64,000 nucleotides of DNA from an uncultured Tolumonas sp. GTDB lineage: Bacteria; Pseudomonadota; Gammaproteobacteria; Enterobacterales; Aeromonadaceae. Below are positions 54,668-63,389 of this stretch, piece after piece (within the stretch, counting starts at the first letter, position 1; each line of letters starts with the position of its first letter). The notes beneath the pieces are model-generated. The model was not told the origin of the DNA, ran no database searches, and saw nothing but the letters and a program-made list of their open reading frames with translations. The stretch covers positions 868,001 to 932,000 of the forward strand of contig NZ_OY782757.1 of NCBI RefSeq assembly GCF_963678185.1. Direction: 5' to 3'. Both the position numbers and the translations under genes were made by a program.

Positions 54668-55345
54668 ATGAGAAAAAAATACAAATTTCAAGTAGTTCAA
54701 GACTTGGGGATGTTATTCGTTTTACTTTCACTTATGGCTTATCACTTATGGGGGGAGTATATTCATGAAATTCTTGGAGTGACATTTCTTGGGGCTGTAT
54801 TACTACATGTTGCATTAAATGTTCATTGGTTTAAAAATTTAACTAATGGGAATTGGCCTAATATCAGAATATTACAGGTTGCTTTAAACTTAATCCTTCT
54901 CTTTGTTTTCACTTCAGCCATTATAAGTGGATTAATGCTCTCGCGGCATTTATTGCCTAACATTATATTTCACAACGGTTCGGATTTGGTTAGAAAAATT
55001 CACATGACAAGTGTTCATTGGGGATTGGTGCTTATTGGTTTGCATTTAGGCCTGCACTGGAAAATGTTATCGAACTTTTTCTTAAAAATCTTCTCAATTT
55101 CACCGACATCAACACTGGCAGGCAGAATAATGCCTTCAATTTTCATATTAATGTCATGTTATGGCCTATATCAATTTATACAGCGCAACTTGTACTCTTA
55201 TTTGTTAATTAAGATAGATTTCTCTTTTTTTAACTTTGATGAATCACGAATCATTTTTTATACTGATGAAATCTCGATATGCATTTTTGTTGCCTATCTG
55301 ACGCATTATTTATTACAGGCATTACTTTTTTCGAAAACAAAATAA
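54668..55345 (+). CDS. DUF4405-like histidine-rich membrane protein
   Basis: A 225-residue protein with about five hydrophobic segments. Histidines sit inside or next to them: LLHVALNVHWFK, KIHMTSVHWGLVLIGLHLGL and HWKML. Such paired histidines recall heme-ligating helices of small cytochrome b proteins, though no heme binding is proven. It is close behind the exported flavodoxin gene, suggesting an electron route across the inner membrane to that flavodoxin. It ends 30 bases from the convergent LysR stop. Codon use is AT-rich compared with the housekeeping genes. Confidence 0.75.
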   Translation: MRKKYKFQVVQDLGMLFVLLSLMAYHLWGEYIHEILGVTFLGAVLLHVALNVHWFKNLTNGNWPNIRILQVALNLILLFVFTSAIISGLMLSRHLLPNIIFHNGSDLVRKIHMTSVHWGLVLIGLHLGLHWKMLSNFFLKIFSISPTSTLAGRIMPSIFILMSCYGLYQFIQRNLYSYLLIKIDFSFFNFDESRIIFYTDEISICIFVAYLTHYLLQALLFSKTK

Positions 55346-55375
55346 CCAAGCGACATCTTAACTCATCATTCAGAC

Positions 55376-56281
55376 TCACAAAATTTCATTTTCTGCATAA
55401 TTTTTTAACGAATTAATAAGCTGGGATAAAATAGGGTTATAAGATTGACTGGCAGAATAGTGAATATAAAAACCAGGCATGGATGAGCACCAATCAGATA
55501 ATATTGCTTTAAGTTCACCTGATTCCAACTCCGAATCAACCAACATTTGAGGTAGATGGGCTATCCCTGCATGGCCTTTTACTGCCAAGATCAATTGTGA
55601 GTAGGTATTGAAAATGAGAGAAAAATCATTTTCAATAACCATCTCATCGCCATGTTGAGTGAATTTCCAGAACGTTTTCTTAGACTGAAAGGGGGTAACG
55701 ATACCGATTGTTTTATGATTATTAACTTCAAATGGAATTTTCGGCTCTCCATGATGCTCTATATATGCAGGTGAAGAGATAGTAACAATTTTATGTTCTT
55801 TTGATAGTTGAGTTGTTTTTCTATCTTTATAAATAGACTCTCCAATTTCAATCACTGCATCAAAATCAGAAAAATTCTGGCATGTGGGATCTATAATATC
55901 GACTTCAATTTTGACATTTGTGTGATGGCTTAAAAAGACAGATAAAACTGGCCATAGTAACTTATGTGCCGCAATTTCTGGCGCTGCTAACTTTATTACA
56001 CTGATCAGTGAACTACTTTCAGTACTTGCAATATTAAGACTATTTTCTATGTCAGCGAAATGGGTGTACAACTCATCAAACAGCTTTTTTCCCACTACCG
56101 TTAACCCTACTTTACGCGTGGTTCTTTCAAGTAATTTGCTACCCATTCTTTTTTCAAATGCTTTCAATGAATGGCTTAACGCTGATTGAGTAACACCGAG
56201 CTTAACAGCAGCTTTTGTGAAACTGGCCTCATCAGCCACAAGCATAAAATTATACAGATCGATTAAGTTTTCTTTTAACAT
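55376..56281 (-). CDS. LysR-family regulator (second of two similar copies)
   Basis: A 301-residue LysR protein whose start (FMLVADEASFTKAAVKLGVT, then QSALSHSLKAFEKRMGSKLL) mirrors the LysR at 51312-52223. Its C-terminal domain is more diverged and ends in FYIHYSASQSYNPILSQLIN. It is divergent from yqhD across a 263-base AT-rich gap with a long-spaced palindrome, so it probably regulates yqhD and perhaps the flavodoxin pair that converges on it. Confidence 0.88.
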   Translation of the reverse strand: MLKENLIDLYNFMLVADEASFTKAAVKLGVTQSALSHSLKAFEKRMGSKLLERTTRKVGLTVVGKKLFDELYTHFADIENSLNIASTESSSLISVIKLAAPEIAAHKLLWPVLSVFLSHHTNVKIEVDIIDPTCQNFSDFDAVIEIGESIYKDRKTTQLSKEHKIVTISSPAYIEHHGEPKIPFEVNNHKTIGIVTPFQSKKTFWKFTQHGDEMVIENDFSLIFNTYSQLILAVKGHAGIAHLPQMLVDSELESGELKAILSDWCSSMPGFYIHYSASQSYNPILSQLINSLKNYAENEIL

Positions 56282-56353
56282 AGAAAGAGAAAATTAGAAA
56301 AAACTTATCATATCAAATTAATCCAAACGCATTCATACACCATTAGATATATC

Positions 56354-56410
56354 ACTTATGAATAAAACTAATAAATAATTACTACAAATTATTGAATTTC
56401 ATTCATAAGT
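56354..56410. promoter_or_regulatory. Palindromic operator candidate between LysR and yqhD
   Basis: ACTTATGAAT (56354-56363) and ATTCATAAGT (56401-56410) are perfect 10-base arms separated by 37 bases, close to multiples of the helical turn. The core TTATGAAT equals the half-site at 53841. Such spaced half-sites fit a LysR tetramer. The remaining gap to yqhD holds no gene. Confidence 0.55.
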
Positions 56411-56544
56411 ATATTTTCACCAAACGAAGTGCATTTCTTCAATAGTAAATATAGTCTGGTTTCATCGCAGTAGATATTTACTGTGTCTGATACTTTAGTA
56501 GACGTATACATTGTTCAAATGCAGAGTATATCAACGGGGGAAAA

Positions 56545-57702
56545 ATGAATAACTTCACCTATCAAAATACGACCAAAATTCACTTTGGCAAGGGTCAAAT
56601 TGCCAAAATTTCTGAAGAGATCCCAGCCAATGCCCGCGTCTTAGTGACTTATGGCGGTGGTAGTATTAAAAAGAATGGTGTTTATGATCAAGTTATAGCT
56701 GCGTTGGACCATGCCACGGTATTTGAATTTAGTGGTATTGAGCCTAACCCTCACTATGAAACGCTTATTAACGCCGTGGAAATAGTAAAACGAGAAAATA
56801 TTAATTTTATTCTTGCAGTCGGGGGCGGATCGGTCATTGATGGTAGTAAATTTATCGCGGCAGCGTCTGTTTACCCGAACGACCCATGGGAAATTATCCA
56901 AACTTACGGGGCAACCGTAAAAGAAGCGATACCTTTAGGCAGCATTCTTACCCTTGCGGCAACTGGTTCTGAAATGAATAATGGTTCCGTTGTTACAAAA
57001 GCCGCCACAAAGGACAAACTTTTTTTCAAATCACCTCATGTGCAACCCCGTTTTTCGGTGTTAGATCCTGAAACCACGTTCAGCTTGCCTCAACGACAAA
57101 TTGCTAATGGGGTTGTTGATAGTTTTGTGCATACAGTTGAACAATATGTCACCTACCCTGTTAATGCAAAGGTGCAGGATCGTATTGCGGAAGGATTACT
57201 CCGTACATTACTAGAGGACGGCCCTGTCGCGATTAAAGATCCACAAAACTATGATGCCAGAGCCAATCTGATGTGGGCAGCAACCATGGCATTAAATGGC
57301 ACACTGGCAACCGGAGTTCCGACCGATTGGGCTACTCATATGATCGGTCATGAAATTACCGGTTTATATGGTTTAGACCATGCTCAAACGTTAGCGATTG
57401 TGATCCCTGCTGTCTGGAAGTTTAAGAAAGCACAGAAGATGGCAAAATTAGCGCAGTATGCAGAAGCGGTTTTTGCCATTCATGATGGCAATGATGAACA
57501 AAAAGCAGATGCGGCTATTGCTAGAACAGAGGCTTTTTTTGAGGTAATGGGTAACAAAACTCGTTTGTCCGCTTATGGTCTGACAGAACAAGATATTCCT
57601 GCTATTTCAGAGAAATTACAACAACATGGGCATATCAAACTTGGTGAATATGGTGATATTACCCCCGTTGAAGTTCAACAGATCTTGAAATTAGCATTAT
57701 AA
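56545..57702 (+). CDS. yqhD: NADPH-dependent iron/zinc-containing alcohol dehydrogenase YqhD
   Basis: A 385-residue group III alcohol dehydrogenase that reduces short aldehydes, including lipid peroxidation products. Motifs: NFTYQNTTKIHFGKGQI at the start, NADPH-binding GGGSVIDGSKFIA (about residues 93-105), and metal ligands in DWATHMIGHEITGLYGLDHA (about 262-281). Length and start match E. coli YqhD. It has a divergent LysR regulator, whereas E. coli uses the AraC-type YqhC. A terminator and an aldo-keto reductase follow. GGGGG lies upstream of the ATG. Confidence 0.93.
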   Translation: MNNFTYQNTTKIHFGKGQIAKISEEIPANARVLVTYGGGSIKKNGVYDQVIAALDHATVFEFSGIEPNPHYETLINAVEIVKRENINFILAVGGGSVIDGSKFIAAASVYPNDPWEIIQTYGATVKEAIPLGSILTLAATGSEMNNGSVVTKAATKDKLFFKSPHVQPRFSVLDPETTFSLPQRQIANGVVDSFVHTVEQYVTYPVNAKVQDRIAEGLLRTLLEDGPVAIKDPQNYDARANLMWAATMALNGTLATGVPTDWATHMIGHEITGLYGLDHAQTLAIVIPAVWKFKKAQKMAKLAQYAEAVFAIHDGNDEQKADAAIARTEAFFEVMGNKTRLSAYGLTEQDIPAISEKLQQHGHIKLGEYGDITPVEVQQILKLAL

Positions 57703-57741
57703 ACTGAAATCTTGAATAACGCGGTTTAATGCTTTTGGGTG

Positions 57742-57776
57742 AAAAATGGCGCTACCAACCGGTAAGCGCCATTTTT
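57742..57776. terminator. Bidirectional terminator between yqhD and an aldo-keto reductase gene
   Basis: AAAAATGGCGCT and AGCGCCATTTTT form a perfect 12-bp arm pair around an 11-base loop, with the A/T ends acting as U-tract on either strand. It lies between convergent stops. Confidence 0.92.
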
Positions 57777-57777
57777 A

Positions 57778-58758
<981 letters not shown>

Positions 58759-58908
58759 TCAAAAAGGATGGGGTATTGCTCGAAAATCCAGTCCTTATAG
58801 TAAGGGATACAATCTAAAATGATTATGCAGAGATATTTCATCGCACAGATGAATGAGGCTCATGAATTCACATGCTTACCATCGCGTTAACTTTAATTGC
58901 GTCTGTAA

Positions 58909-59871
58909 TTACGGTTCGACATATTGCCACTGACTTGCATGCTTCAGCTCACTGTCGCTTAAAACAAATTGCTGATTGTTCGAGAGTCTTTCGGTTGCTA
59001 AATCAATGAAATTTCTGACTCGAGTGGGTGTGGAAGTTCTACTACCAAAATAGACGTAGAGATTATAATTATCAGCCATATGCTCCACTAATATCGGAAC
59101 TAATCGCCCCTCGCGGATATGAACAGCAGCTGTCGAGGTAGCCAATTGAGCAATGACCTCGCCAGCCAGAACGGTTCTAAGTTCAAACTCTTCATCATTC
59201 GTGCAGAACACAGAATGTACATATAAATCCTGAATACTATCTCCCACTTTTACCGTCCAAGGCACGTCGCGATTATCTTGTGCACGGCGAAACGCACTAC
59301 ACCGGTGTGACGTCAGCTCGAACAAACTTTGGGGTGTGCCGTATTTCCGCAGATAGGACGGAGTCGCACAGATAATCAGCTGAATAGGAAATAATCGCCG
59401 AGCGATCAGCCCTTCTTGCGGCGCATGCCCTAATCTAAAACCCACATCGATCCGCTCTTCTACCCAGTTACTGAAACGATCATCGAACTGAATATTGGGC
59501 TGAACATCAGGATTGTGACGAATAAATTCATCCATTACCGGTCCGATCACCGTTTTAAAAACTGAACGTGGGCCTGATATCCGTAATGGCCCAGCTGCGC
59601 TTTCTCGTGATTTTAGTGCCGTTTGTAGTGCTTGCTGAAGTCCCACTACCGATGGCTGTACCGCATCTAAGAAACGCTGACCTTCTTCTGTTAACGAAAT
59701 TGAGCGGGTTGTTCGGTGAAACAAACGCACTCCTAAATAGGCTTCTAACTGGCCTATTACTTTACTGGCTGCCTGCGGCGAAATTTGCTGTGCAACCGCG
59801 GCTTTACTCAAATTCCCCAGCTCTGCTGCTTGTACAAAGGTCGTAATTGCACGCAGTTCATTAATCGCCAT
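58909..59871 (-). CDS. LysR-family regulator (CrgA-like)
   Basis: A 320-residue LysR protein with helix-turn-helix LSKAAVAQQISPQAASKVIG and effector domain beginning SAAGPLRISGPRSVFKTVIG. GGGGTG lies 5 bases before ATG 59871, favouring it over a TTG at 59883. It is divergent from the lipoprotein hydrolase gene with an 8-bp palindrome between. It is upstream of the aldo-keto reductase on the same strand with a 165-base gap, so either neighbour may be its target. Confidence 0.88.
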   Translation of the reverse strand: MAINELRAITTFVQAAELGNLSKAAVAQQISPQAASKVIGQLEAYLGVRLFHRTTRSISLTEEGQRFLDAVQPSVVGLQQALQTALKSRESAAGPLRISGPRSVFKTVIGPVMDEFIRHNPDVQPNIQFDDRFSNWVEERIDVGFRLGHAPQEGLIARRLFPIQLIICATPSYLRKYGTPQSLFELTSHRCSAFRRAQDNRDVPWTVKVGDSIQDLYVHSVFCTNDEEFELRTVLAGEVIAQLATSTAAVHIREGRLVPILVEHMADNYNLYVYFGSRTSTPTRVRNFIDLATERLSNNQQFVLSDSELKHASQWQYVEP

Positions 59872-59888
59872 CTGACACCCCAATTATC

Positions 59889-59908
59889 ATCATTTAGTTG
59901 TAAATGAT
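59889..59908. promoter_or_regulatory. 8-bp palindrome between LysR and hydrolase genes
   Basis: ATCATTTA and TAAATGAT flank GTTG, 18 bases upstream of the LysR start and about 120 bases before the hydrolase start. It is consistent with an autoregulatory LysR site. Confidence 0.5.
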
Positions 59909-60026
59909 TCAATTAATTTGCGTCTAGTTCAATATTTTATCAACGATAAAATGCATATATTCAAAAAATAAGCACCTCTCAACGTCAGCTGCGTTGGCAC
60001 ACTTTCATTTGCCAGGAATAATATAG

Positions 60027-61538
60027 ATGCGTACTCTTCAACCATTGAAACTCTTCTCTGCGAGCAATCCAGCGCAGAAAAATAAGTGCCTAAAAGCGAT
60101 GCAATTAACGGCGATCGCTGCTGTTACAACATTCGCCTTATCAGCATGTTCTAACTATTTGGTTCACAGCTCAACGCTACCAGCAGAAATTTCAGCACCT
60201 GCCATTGGCACCGCCATGAGTTCAACGTCCATGTCGATGCAAACAAACGGCTATGTTGAAAATGAATATTTTCTTAAAGGCACCGCCAGCCGCTATCGGA
60301 TCAAAGATCCGATGAAAAATGCGGAAAAAATTGATTCTGGCAATCCGTATGAAACTCGTGTGTTGGTACGCCGCCCAACAGACCCAGCTCATTTTAACGG
60401 GACCGTGATTGTGGAATGGCTCAACGTGACGCTGGATCAGGATATCGATTTCGTCTACGGCGCAACGCGCGAGTTATTAGTGCGAGATGGCTATGCTTGG
60501 ATAGGCATCAGTGCGCAACGTAACGGGGTTGAAGCCATGAAAAAATGGAACCCTGAACGCTATCGTGATTTAACCGTTGCCGCATCCAATCTCGACCCCA
60601 AAGATGGCAGTGCCGTTGATCCGGCCAATCCACTGATCATGGCAAAAGGCGGTGATGTTTTGGCATGGGATATTTTTTCTCAGGTCGGCCAATTAGCCGG
60701 TTCAAATAAATCGGGCATGCTGGCCGGTTTAAAAGTGAAAAAATTGATCGCAGCCGCTGAGTCGCAATCAACCCTGAAAGTATCAACCTATTACAATACC
60801 ATTCAGCCCTTGCATAACGTCTATGACGGCTTCCTGTTCTACGATCGATCAAGTCAATTACGCACTGATGTGAAGACGAAAACAATCGCGATTGGTACAG
60901 AGATCTTCACGGCTTTGATGGGCTATAAACCTCAACCGGACACTGATCATCAACGTTGGTGGGAACTGAATGGCGCTTCACATTTTTCATATGATGAAAT
61001 TCAGAACTATGTTGACCCATTCGTACAGCGTGATGCGGTATTTAAAACAGCCGATGGGAAACCGCTGAGTTTATCACAACGCACTATCCAGAATGGCCCA
61101 TGCACGCCACCGACCATTTACAGCAGAGTACCGAATGGCGATGTCATGAAGGCAGCATTGAAATCATTAAATACCTGGATCTCAGGTGGTGTAGCGCCAG
61201 CAACCGCGCCTCGCTTTGTGGTTGATGCCAAGAATAAGTATGTCCGTGATAACAACGGACAAGTTTTAGGTGGGATCCACACTGCCGCGCAAGATGCGCC
61301 GATGGCGACTAATTCCGGTATCGGTTCTGGCCCATGGTTCTGTGGCCCGTCTGGTTACCATGTAGATTTCACACCGAAACAGATGTGCGAACGCTACGGC
61401 AGCCATGCGGCATATGTCGAAAAAGTGAAAGCGATTGCCGATACCAATGTTCAGGCAGGATTCATCTTACCGGAAGAGGCACAAAAAACCGTGCTTGAAG
61501 CCAGTAGCTATGCATTTTCGTGCCCAGTAGCAAACTAA
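60027..61538 (+). CDS. Alpha/beta-hydrolase-domain lipoprotein (Abhydrolase_10-like)
   Basis: A 503-residue exported protein. A long N-terminal stretch precedes the hydrophobic AMQLTAIAAVTTFALSAC, where LSAC followed by S is a lipobox, so the mature protein is probably lipid-anchored. The rest matches the alpha/beta hydrolase domain family known as Abhydrolase_10: RYRIKDPMKNAEKIDSG, TRVLVRRPTDPAHFNGTVIV, EWLNVTLDQDIDFV, and AAAESQSTLKVSTYYN around the presumed nucleophile Ser. The end contains GYHVDFTPKQMCERYGSHAA. Substrate unknown. Confidence 0.8.
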   Translation: MRTLQPLKLFSASNPAQKNKCLKAMQLTAIAAVTTFALSACSNYLVHSSTLPAEISAPAIGTAMSSTSMSMQTNGYVENEYFLKGTASRYRIKDPMKNAEKIDSGNPYETRVLVRRPTDPAHFNGTVIVEWLNVTLDQDIDFVYGATRELLVRDGYAWIGISAQRNGVEAMKKWNPERYRDLTVAASNLDPKDGSAVDPANPLIMAKGGDVLAWDIFSQVGQLAGSNKSGMLAGLKVKKLIAAAESQSTLKVSTYYNTIQPLHNVYDGFLFYDRSSQLRTDVKTKTIAIGTEIFTALMGYKPQPDTDHQRWWELNGASHFSYDEIQNYVDPFVQRDAVFKTADGKPLSLSQRTIQNGPCTPPTIYSRVPNGDVMKAALKSLNTWISGGVAPATAPRFVVDAKNKYVRDNNGQVLGGIHTAAQDAPMATNSGIGSGPWFCGPSGYHVDFTPKQMCERYGSHAAYVEKVKAIADTNVQAGFILPEEAQKTVLEASSYAFSCPVAN

Positions 61539-61663
61539 ATTTTAGCGATTGACCTGTGGGGAATGCCCAATGATTCCCCTGTTTTTACATTCAAATTGGA
61601 TGATTTTTTTGAACAGTAATCATCGTGTTTACCGTTCTTATTGATGATCAAAGGAGCAACACT

Positions 61664-62131
61664 ATGACCGTATCTCTCGAGCAACGTATTCAAAAAATGG
61701 AAGACCAGACAGCGATTAAATGTCTGATCGATACTTTTGCAAATTTGGCTGATGTTAAAGATATTGCAAGCCAAATGAACCTCTTTACACCCGATGCCAT
61801 CGTCGAAACCTATTTCGGTGACACCTTATTCGTCGCTATGAAGGGCCGTGAAGAGATCAATAATGTATTTTCTGGTTTCATCGCTAATTTTACTGGCATG
61901 TACCATATGAATGGCCAATTCATCGTTGATATCAACGGTGATCAGGCTAACTCAACGCATTACTGTTTGGTGGTCTTAATTTCAGAAGATGCGGAAGGCA
62001 AAACATATAAAAACCTGAATGGTATTATTTACAAAGACGAATATGTCCGCTGTGATGGTGAATGGCTGATATCTAAGCGTATTGCTCGTTTTACATGGCG
62101 CGACCTCAGTGAATTAGTAATTCCACAATAA
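61664..62131 (+). CDS. SnoaL-like (NTF2-fold) protein
   Basis: A 155-residue protein of the SnoaL/nuclear-transport-factor-2 fold: RIQKMEDQTAIKCLIDTFAN as first helix, FTPDAIVETYFGDTLFVAMK, and a C-terminal sheet RCDGEWLISKRIARFTW. Such proteins are ligand-binding or small-molecule-modifying. Start at ATG 61664 after AAAGGAG. It follows the hydrolase gene by 125 bases on the same strand, so the two may act on related substrates. Confidence 0.8.
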   Translation: MTVSLEQRIQKMEDQTAIKCLIDTFANLADVKDIASQMNLFTPDAIVETYFGDTLFVAMKGREEINNVFSGFIANFTGMYHMNGQFIVDINGDQANSTHYCLVVLISEDAEGKTYKNLNGIIYKDEYVRCDGEWLISKRIARFTWRDLSELVIPQ

Positions 62132-62224
62132 ATTCAAAGAGACGCTAACTCCATGTTAGCGTCTCTTTAATTATCAAATTTAAGTCAATTAACCATGCAC
62201 ATATGTCGTTATTGTTGGAATTCA

Positions 62225-62285
62225 CAATACGCAATACGCAATACGCAATACGCAATACGCAATACGCAATACGCAATACGCAATA
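62225..62285. repeat. Heptanucleotide tandem repeat (CAATACG), 8 full copies
   Basis: CAATACG is repeated eight times without a mismatch (62225-62280), followed by CAATA. It lies in the gap between the SnoaL-like gene and the 3' end of the AraC gene, starting 93 bases after one stop and ending 29 bases before the other. The unit length is not a multiple of three and the repeats are perfect, so copy number is likely variable by slippage. Confidence 0.95.
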
Positions 62286-62314
62286 GAATAAACAACATCT
62301 CTAAAAACATTACT

Positions 62315-63238
62315 TTAATATCTATTTTTTTCTCGATACTCGCGGGGGGTGAGCCCCGTATCTTTCTTAAACAAACGAGCAAAATGACTTGGATTGGTAT
62401 ATCCAACATTGTTAGCAATTACTAAAACCGTGAGTTTTGTTTCCCTTAACTGCTTCTTTGCTTCTTCAATTCGCAGACGAATAAAATACTGAGATGGTGG
62501 TGTTCCCATCGCTTTCTTAAATAACCGATTGAAATGAAATTCACTCATCTGCGCTTGTTGTGCCAGTCGGGAAAGTCTGAATTCTTCAGCTAAATTGACT
62601 TTCATCCAGTCAGTGATTTTTTTCAAAAGATAACGGGGTAATTTTGATGATAATTTAGTCGTGTTAGTAAATCGAATGTAGTTCCTGGCAAGATGAACAG
62701 CAATGGATTGGCCAATTCCCTGAATGAACATTCGACTTGCTTCTTTCTGTTTTAATTCGCTCTGTAAACAAGTCAGAAGTTGAACCAGAAGTGGATCATT
62801 AAACCCTGAAATATCCTGCATTTCTGCTTGTTTTGCCCTGTCTCCGTAAATGCTGATCAAGGCTTGTTCTACCAATGGCAAACTCAATATGACCAATAAC
62901 ACTCGAAATGGTTCTTTGGAACTTCTACGCCATTGGAACTGATATGGCACAGCTGCTGTAGTCAAATATAATGAACCGGCTTTGATCTTACTTATCATCC
63001 ATTCATCATTTTCACCTTCCCGCTCCATTGTCTCTGCTTCACCAGACATGATCCAAACAAGGAAAGGCTCTGCTATGCCGGGCATATCATACTGTTCCAT
63101 TTCCGTATCAAGAGAAAACATGGATACCCGTACATCTTTCCATGCGTCCCCTTCTCCTCCTGCAATTTTCAGCCCGGCCGGATAAATTTCCAGTGATTCT
63201 GCGGATGTTAAATCTGGCACAGTTTGATGATGTTGCAT
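62315..63238 (-). CDS. AraC-family regulator (Cupin_6-type N-terminus)
   Basis: A 307-residue regulator. The N-terminal domain (about residues 20-190) looks like the cupin found in AraC proteins that control aldehyde or redox reductases. The C-terminal DNA-binding domain has two helix-turn-helices: LSRLAQQAQMSEFHFNRLFK and VLVIANNVGYTNPSHFARLF, then KKDTGLTPREYR. It is divergent from the aldo-keto reductase at the right edge with TAGCA direct repeats between, so that gene is the likely target. The heptamer repeat lies just past its stop. Confidence 0.9.
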   Translation of the reverse strand: MQHHQTVPDLTSAESLEIYPAGLKIAGGEGDAWKDVRVSMFSLDTEMEQYDMPGIAEPFLVWIMSGEAETMEREGENDEWMISKIKAGSLYLTTAAVPYQFQWRRSSKEPFRVLLVILSLPLVEQALISIYGDRAKQAEMQDISGFNDPLLVQLLTCLQSELKQKEASRMFIQGIGQSIAVHLARNYIRFTNTTKLSSKLPRYLLKKITDWMKVNLAEEFRLSRLAQQAQMSEFHFNRLFKKAMGTPPSQYFIRLRIEEAKKQLRETKLTVLVIANNVGYTNPSHFARLFKKDTGLTPREYREKNRY

Positions 63239-63281
63239 AAATGCCCTATTGATTATGCTGAAATTGCTTATCTGAATTTTA

Positions 63282-63306
63282 TAGCAAAATTAGCACACTT
63301 TTAGCA
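63282..63306 (+). promoter_or_regulatory. TAGCA direct repeats, candidate AraC-protein operator
   Basis: Three TAGCA motifs (63282-63286, 63291-63295 and 63302-63306) in the contexts ATAGCAAAA, TTAGCACAC and TTAGCAAAG are spaced 9 and 11 bases, near one helical turn. Direct repeats of this spacing are typical AraC-family sites. They lie in the 151-base gap between the divergent AraC and reductase genes. Confidence 0.5.
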
Positions 63307-63389
63307 AAGCATAAGTCGATGGAAGCAGGCAATAAAATCTATATTAACCACGAACACGCACACCCCGAGGCGTCAAAGTACAGGTATTG

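Noticed and set aside
62225-62285. CRISPR array
   Set aside because: The 7-base units are contiguous without spacers and no cas genes are present. It is a simple tandem repeat.
62209-62418. Small protein with repeated LRIAYCV units encoded across the heptamer array
   Set aside because: The repetition is a direct product of the DNA repeat, the frame overlaps the AraC gene end, and there is no ribosome-binding site.
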